In this document: in pieces, positions 5,016 to 8,075 of the stretch
Layout: each line of letters starts with the position of its first letter
Numbering within the stretch: position 1 is the stretch's first letter
Assembly (NCBI GenBank): GCA_001001625.1
Contig: LCKU01000047.1
Location: 1-8,075, forward strand
Length of the DNA stretch: 8,075 nucleotides
Source of the DNA: Parcubacteria group bacterium GW2011_GWA2_45_30
GTDB lineage: Bacteria > Patescibacteriota > Minisyncoccia > Sungbacterales > HO2-52-23
Reading direction: 5' to 3'
Position numbers and translations under genes: made by a program
The notes under the pieces: model-generated
Told to the model about the DNA's origin: nothing
Seen by the model: the letters and a program-made list of their open reading frames with translations, nothing else
The model's database searches: none

Positions 5016-5060
5016 TTAAGCGCAGACGAAATCAAGCGACTCTACAGCCTCGGCCGCTAA
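5016..5060 (+). pseudogene. LamG 3'-end remnant 5 (LSADEIKRLYSLGR-stop)
   Basis: The longest GC-rich tail fragment: it reads LSADEIKRLYSLGR then TAA, matching the canonical LamG domain end (compare RALTADEIKRLY and RALSASEIQRLYNLGR in the intact gene). The stop codon overlaps the first two bases of palindrome R6. Confidence 0.8.
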
Positions 5061-5089
5061 ACTTTGGGACATCCGATGTCCAAAAGTTA
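5059..5089. repeat. REP-like palindrome R6
   Basis: Core GGACATCCGATGTCC (5067-5081). The left arm carries the R5 variant (TTTGGGAC) and the right arm the R1 variant (GTCCAAAA), leaving one mismatch. It looks like an intermediate or recombinant between the two perfect forms. Confidence 0.88.
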
Positions 5090-5143
5090 TACCCGTTTAG
5101 AATTTTAAAATTTGATATTATTTCGGATTTCGGATTTTAAGCG

Positions 5144-5227
5144 AATGGTCTCATCGACGACGTAAGAATATATAATTGTATATTATCTGCAGATAAGATA
5201 TGCAGGTTATACAATATTGGGAGGTGA
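5144..5227 (+). pseudogene. LamG 3'-end remnant 6, last 27 codons
   Basis: Reads NGLIDDVRIYNCILSADKICRLYNIGR then TGA, aligning along its length with the end of the intact LamG gene; the conserved Arg after YN is replaced by Cys. The opening retains CTCATCGACGACGT exactly, while the rest has drifted to AT-rich codons. It lacks any upstream LamG domain. The PemK-like gene begins 41 bp later. The bases between R6 and this remnant (5090-5143) show nothing I recognise. Confidence 0.8.
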
Positions 5228-5230
5228 GAC

Positions 5231-5259
5231 TTGTAGAAATCGTTTGAAATTGCTAGATT
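5231..5259 (+). promoter_or_regulatory. Candidate promoter of the PemK-like gene
   Basis: TTGTAG (5231-5236), a 17-bp spacer, then extended -10 TGCTAGATT (-10 hexamer 5254-5259). Nine bases separate it from ATG 5269. Matches to consensus are partial. Confidence 0.4.
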
Positions 5260-5268
5260 TGAGAAACT

Positions 5269-5670
5269 ATGTTTTCTGATTGCGTAAAATTGGTTAAGGA
5301 GTGGTGCGGACTGAAAAGTAATTTATGTGGAAAAGAAAGTAAAGTAATTTTTAAGCAGGGCGATATTTGGTGGGCGAGTCTCGGAATGAATTTAGGAGAG
5401 GAAATGTTTGGAAAAGGAGAAAAATTTCGGCGTCCAGTTTTGGTGTTCCGCAAATTTACCGGAAATTCATTTCTTGCATTGCCAATTACCAAGCAAGAGA
5501 AAAAGGGCAGTTGGTACGTCGAAATTACTATCCACAAAGAGAGGCGGTGGGTTATGTTAAATCAAGCGAGAATCCTAGATAAAAAACGGCTCACCAATAG
5601 AATTGGTGAGCTGGACGACGCCGATTTTCATAAAGTGAAAACAGAATTTTTGAAGTTCTATGGCTCTTAA
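5269..5670 (+). CDS. PemK/MazF-like toxin, no recognisable antitoxin
   Basis: A 133-residue protein of the MazF/PemK endoribonuclease family. After an N-terminal extension (1-27) it has the opening strand FKQGDIWWASLGMN (28-41), the core RRPVLVF (54-60), LPIT (71-74) and MLNQARILDKKRL (96-108), where Gln and Ser/Asn-type residues form part of the RNA-binding site in the family. It ends with a short helix, HKVKTEFLKFYG. The family cleaves mRNA in the cytoplasm. ATG 5269 is the first possible start because an in-frame TGA lies at 5260-5262. No antitoxin-sized gene precedes or follows it, so it is either an orphan or uses an unlinked partner. It follows LamG remnant 6. Length and motifs resemble CPR PemK-like proteins, which often carry such an N-terminal extension. 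Confidence 0.85.
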   Translation: MFSDCVKLVKEWCGLKSNLCGKESKVIFKQGDIWWASLGMNLGEEMFGKGEKFRRPVLVFRKFTGNSFLALPITKQEKKGSWYVEITIHKERRWVMLNQARILDKKRLTNRIGELDDADFHKVKTEFLKFYGS

Positions 5671-5680
5671 AAAATCGTCA

Positions 5681-5699
5681 CCCCGCCTTTTGAGCGGGG
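5681..5699. terminator. Hairpin downstream of the PemK-like gene
   Basis: CCCCGC (5681-5686) and GCGGGG (5694-5699) with a 7-base loop, ten bases after the stop. The plus strand has no T-run after it; a run of six A precedes it, so it resembles a minus-strand terminator more than a plus-strand one. Confidence 0.4.
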
Positions 5700-5774
5700 A
5701 TCAGTGGGAAAATCCCAAATTGTATTTTAAGTATATCAAGCTAATATATCCTGTCAAGCGCAGTTAGCGCCAAA

Positions 5775-5789
5775 TAGGGTCAGACCCTA
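5775..5789. repeat. Second palindrome type, TAGGGTCAGACCCTA
   Basis: A perfect 7-1-7 palindrome, the same 7-1-7 layout as the core of the R1-R6 family but a different sequence. It resembles the GGGTC-A-GACCC palindromes often found near Y1-type transposases. A small GCGC-AGTTA-GCGC inverted repeat lies just upstream (5758-5770). Nothing else is recognisable in 5700-5826. Confidence 0.6.
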
Positions 5790-5826
5790 CTATGATAGAA
5801 TATTCTAAAGATGTGGATACTGGGAT

Positions 5827-5856
5827 TTGATGATTTAATCACTTACATACTATAAT
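5827..5856 (+). promoter_or_regulatory. Promoter upstream of the membrane protein gene
   Basis: Consensus -10 TATAAT (5851-5856) and -35 TTGATG (5827-5832), 18-bp spacer. The predicted transcript start near 5863 leaves a roughly 50-base leader, unlike the near-leaderless genes of the island. CTTAC and GTAAG flank the -10 box as a short inverted repeat. Confidence 0.55.
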
Positions 5857-5913
5857 AGTAAGGTATTTGTTAGGTAGATTGGCTCATATTTATGCGATAA
5901 TCAGGCCTGTCAA

Positions 5914-8075
5914 ATGCTTAATATATATTTTATGGATACTATCACAAATCGTTTTGAGTGGGGGTCGCGGATGCTGTTATATGTTTTGGCAGCTTTTCTG
6001 CCCCTGGCGGTTTTGCCGTTGTCTTTGAGGGTTGATTTCGGTCGCGAGATTATTTTTTCAACCTTGGTGATTGCGGCGGCGGTTTTATGGCTTCTTTCCA
6101 TATTGACTGTGGGGGAAGTCAGAATCCGCCATTCGCCGGTTTGTTGGGCGGCACTCGCCCTGCTTTTGGTTTTTGGAGCCGCGACCATATTTTCCAAGTC
6201 GCCCTTCGTGTCGTTTTTGATTTCGGACGTAGCCGCGGAAAGTTTAGTAACGCTTATGGCCGCAGCGCTTCTGATGTTGCTTACATCCAGCGTTTTCCGT
6301 TCGCGGGAAGAAGCCGGTATGCTGATTTTTATCCTGATTTTTGCCGGGGCCTTGTCTGCGCTTTTTACCCTAATTCAGATTTGGACCGGTTTTACTCCGT
6401 ACCGCTGGCTGGTAAATTCCGCGACCAGTATTGATTTTAATGTGGTCGGAACTATAAACGGCCTGGCGCTTTTCTATATCGCGCTTTTCATGATGACGCT
6501 GGGCGTGCTTTATTCCACGTTCGCTGATAACTGGAAAGAGTGGGTTCGCTACGCGCTTTGGGCGGCGCTGGCGTTTTTTGCGCTAAATATAATATTTATT
6601 AATTTTCGCATCGGCTGGGGGGTGATGCTCGCGTCCGCCATCGTGGCTTTCGGTTTCGTGTTTATGAATGTGCGCCTGGGCGGAAGAAAATTGGATTGGC
6701 GCTACGCATTTGCGATTTTTTTGATCGTTGTTTCGGTGGTAATGCTTATTGTGCAAACACCCTTGGTGCAGTTGGCTTTTCCGGCGGAAGTTTCTCCGAC
6801 GATGGGCTCAACTTTTAAAGTGGCGCAAGCGGTTTGGGGCGAGGGCACGAAATCGCTTTTGCTTGGATCGGGTCCGGGGACTTTCGGGCTGGATTGGAAT
6901 TTTTACAAAGATCCGTCTATTAATCAGAACATTTTCTGGGGGCTTCGTTTTAACCAGGGATTTTCCTGGGCATCCACGGTTTTGGCTACGGCCGGTATTT
7001 TGGGATTTTTGGCGATGCTCGTGTTTCTTTTAAGCGCGGCGGCGGTTTATTTGCGGGCGGAGCTGACTGCCACCGAGGAGGAAAGGCCATTTTCTTTAGG
7101 CGCATTTTTGGGTTTTGTCGCGTTGCTCGCGTCTGTTTTTGTCTATCCGGCGAACTTTACCCTGACTTTTGGGCTTTTTCTTCTGGCCGGGATTTTGGCA
7201 GTATTTTTGGGGCGCGAGAGCTCCGTACCGGGGTTCATGCGTGCGGATGATAGTGCGGAGTCCGGCACGGATAGCGCCGTAGAGCGCCGCGGCTTTTGGG
7301 ATGTTAAGGAATATTTGGTGCGCTTGGAAAGCCCGTGGCTGGTATTTGTTTCTTCACTTTTGGTTATTGTTTTCTTGTCGCTGGGCGTTGCGGCGCTTTA
7401 TGCGGAGGTGATCCGGGTGCGCTCCGCGCTCGCGCGCGAACGCGGAGTTGCTGCGTTAAATTCGGGAAATACGGACAACTCAATCTCCGAATTTGAACAG
7501 GCGGTTTTAACCGATCAGAGAAATTTTCGCAATTACCAGGCGCTTTTGCAGGCGCGCACCGAAAAATTGAAAACTTTGATTCAACGCGCAGCCGGAGGAG
7601 AAAACGTCCAGCAGGATTTTCAAGCGCAGTTGGCGTTGGCTATTCAAAACGCCCAGCGCGCCACGGAATTGAACCCGCGGGAGCCGTTGGCGTGGCGGGC
7701 GCGCGCGGCGTTTTATGAGGTAATGATTCCATTTATCCCGGGGTCCGAGCGCTTGGCTTTTGAAGGATATCAGCGCGCGTCCGAATTGGATCCCATAAAT
7801 CCGTCAATTTATACGGATTGGGGAAGGGCGGGTTTGGTTTATGCGGACCGGCTGCTGCTTTTGGCCAATCAGTCCTCGGGCGAGGCGCGGGAAAATTTGG
7901 TTAAATCGCGCGTATCCATATTGCAGGAAATTGAAAAAGTGCTGGAGAAGGCGGTATTGGTCAAGCAGAATTTTGCCACGGCCCACTTTTTGGCGGCGCA
8001 GACCGCCATTCGTCTGGGTAATCTGCAGTCAGCGATTCGCGCCACGGAAAATGCCAAAGCCACCGCGCCCTTTGA
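5914..8075 (+). CDS. O-antigen-ligase-like polytopic membrane protein with C-terminal TPR repeats (3' end outside window)
   Basis: An uninterrupted frame runs from here off the right edge; 720 residues are visible. Numbering from the second Met (5932), hydrophobic segments lie near 14-32, 41-60, 70-87, 104-121, 129-151, 171-195, 204-224, 229-247, 257-275, 345-374, 387-405, 409-427 and 468-491: about 13 helices. The large loop between the ninth and tenth contains GSGPGTFG (312-319), a motif typical of the Wzy_C/O-antigen ligase group, which transfers polymerised glycan from a lipid carrier outside the membrane. Residues about 500-714 are soluble and contain TPR-like helices (for example AIQNAQRATELNPREPLAW, AFEGYQRASELDPINPSIY). 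Its acceptor cannot be told; glycosylation of surface or pilin proteins is an inference. ATG 5914 has a weak AGG eight bases upstream; ATG 5932 has no ribosome-binding site. GC-rich, unlike the island. Confidence 0.85.
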   Translation, partial: MLNIYFMDTITNRFEWGSRMLLYVLAAFLPLAVLPLSLRVDFGREIIFSTLVIAAAVLWLLSILTVGEVRIRHSPVCWAALALLLVFGAATIFSKSPFVSFLISDVAAESLVTLMAAALLMLLTSSVFRSREEAGMLIFILIFAGALSALFTLIQIWTGFTPYRWLVNSATSIDFNVVGTINGLALFYIALFMMTLGVLYSTFADNWKEWVRYALWAALAFFALNIIFINFRIGWGVMLASAIVAFGFVFMNVRLGGRKLDWRYAFAIFLIVVSVVMLIVQTPLVQLAFPAEVSPTMGSTFKVAQAVWGEGTKSLLLGSGPGTFGLDWNFYKDPSINQNIFWGLRFNQGFSWASTVLATAGILGFLAMLVFLLSAAAVYLRAELTATEEERPFSLGAFLGFVALLASVFVYPANFTLTFGLFLLAGILAVFLGRESSVPGFMRADDSAESGTDSAVERRGFWDVKEYLVRLESPWLVFVSSLLVIVFLSLGVAALYAEVIRVRSALARERGVAALNSGNTDNSISEFEQAVLTDQRNFRNYQALLQARTEKLKTLIQRAAGGENVQQDFQAQLALAIQNAQRATELNPREPLAWRARAAFYEVMIPFIPGSERLAFEGYQRASELDPINPSIYTDWGRAGLVYADRLLLLANQSSGEARENLVKSRVSILQEIEKVLEKAVLVKQNFATAHFLAAQTAIRLGNLQSAIRATENAKATAPF

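Noticed and set aside
2762..5089. CRISPR array made of the palindromes
   Set aside because: Spacing between copies is irregular (hundreds of bases), genes lie between them, orientation varies and no cas gene is present.
2021..5670. Integron with attC sites
   Set aside because: No integrase, no attC core motifs or paired R/L boxes; the palindromes are small REP-type and the only recombinase is a Y1 HUH transposase.
5910..6197. A 95-codon minus-strand ORF, and plus-strand ORFs at 6087-6434 and 6749-7033
   Set aside because: All are shadows of the membrane protein frame that runs uninterrupted from 5914 to 8075, which has clear transmembrane and TPR patterns.
1..8075. tRNA, rRNA or riboswitch
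   Set aside because: No cloverleaf with TTC-arm signature and no rRNA-like segment found on reading either strand; the intergenic hairpins are too small and simple for known riboswitches.

Overview
The window looks like part of a Patescibacteria (CPR), probably Parcubacteria-type, genome. The evidence is a large multi-LamG surface protein, very small HicBA modules, a REP-associated tyrosine transposase, a CPR-style MazF/PemK protein and an O-antigen-ligase-like/TPR membrane protein, with near-leaderless promoters. TGA is read as stop: seven copies of the ending Leu-Gly-Arg-stop use TGA, TAA or TAG interchangeably, which argues against the code-25 lineages (Gracilibacteria/SR1). The lineage is inferred from gene style; no rRNA or marker gene is present.

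Layout. (1) Bases 2-2020: 3' part of a GC-rich gene for a repetitive LamG-domain protein, open at the left edge. (2) Bases 2021-5670: an AT-rich accessory island. In order it holds hicBA module 1, a repeat tract, hicBA module 2, a minus-strand RAYT transposase bracketed by palindromes, a second copy of the repeat tract, a NYN-domain ribonuclease-like gene, a third repeat tract and a PemK/MazF-like toxin. The tracts contain a six-member palindrome family (core GGACATCCGATGTCC), two copies of a 114-bp segment carrying the first codons of a GIY-YIG gene, and six decayed pieces of LamG gene 3' ends. (3) Bases 5671-5913: an intergenic stretch with a hairpin, a different palindrome and a sigma70-type promoter. 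(4) Bases 5914-8075: a long membrane protein gene (about 13 transmembrane helices, then TPR-like repeats) that runs off the right edge.

The most interesting feature is the organisation of the island. Each plus-strand toxin or nuclease module (hicBA1, hicBA2, NYN, PemK) starts 29-62 bp after a LamG-gene 3' terminus. The last three of these termini lie just downstream of a palindrome of the family that flanks the transposase. The modules also share near-leaderless promoter geometry. I infer that the 3' end of LamG genes has served repeatedly as a landing site or recombination anchor for small toxin/nuclease cassettes, with the RAYT/REP family as a plausible agent. The mechanism is a hypothesis; the repeated architecture is visible in the sequence.
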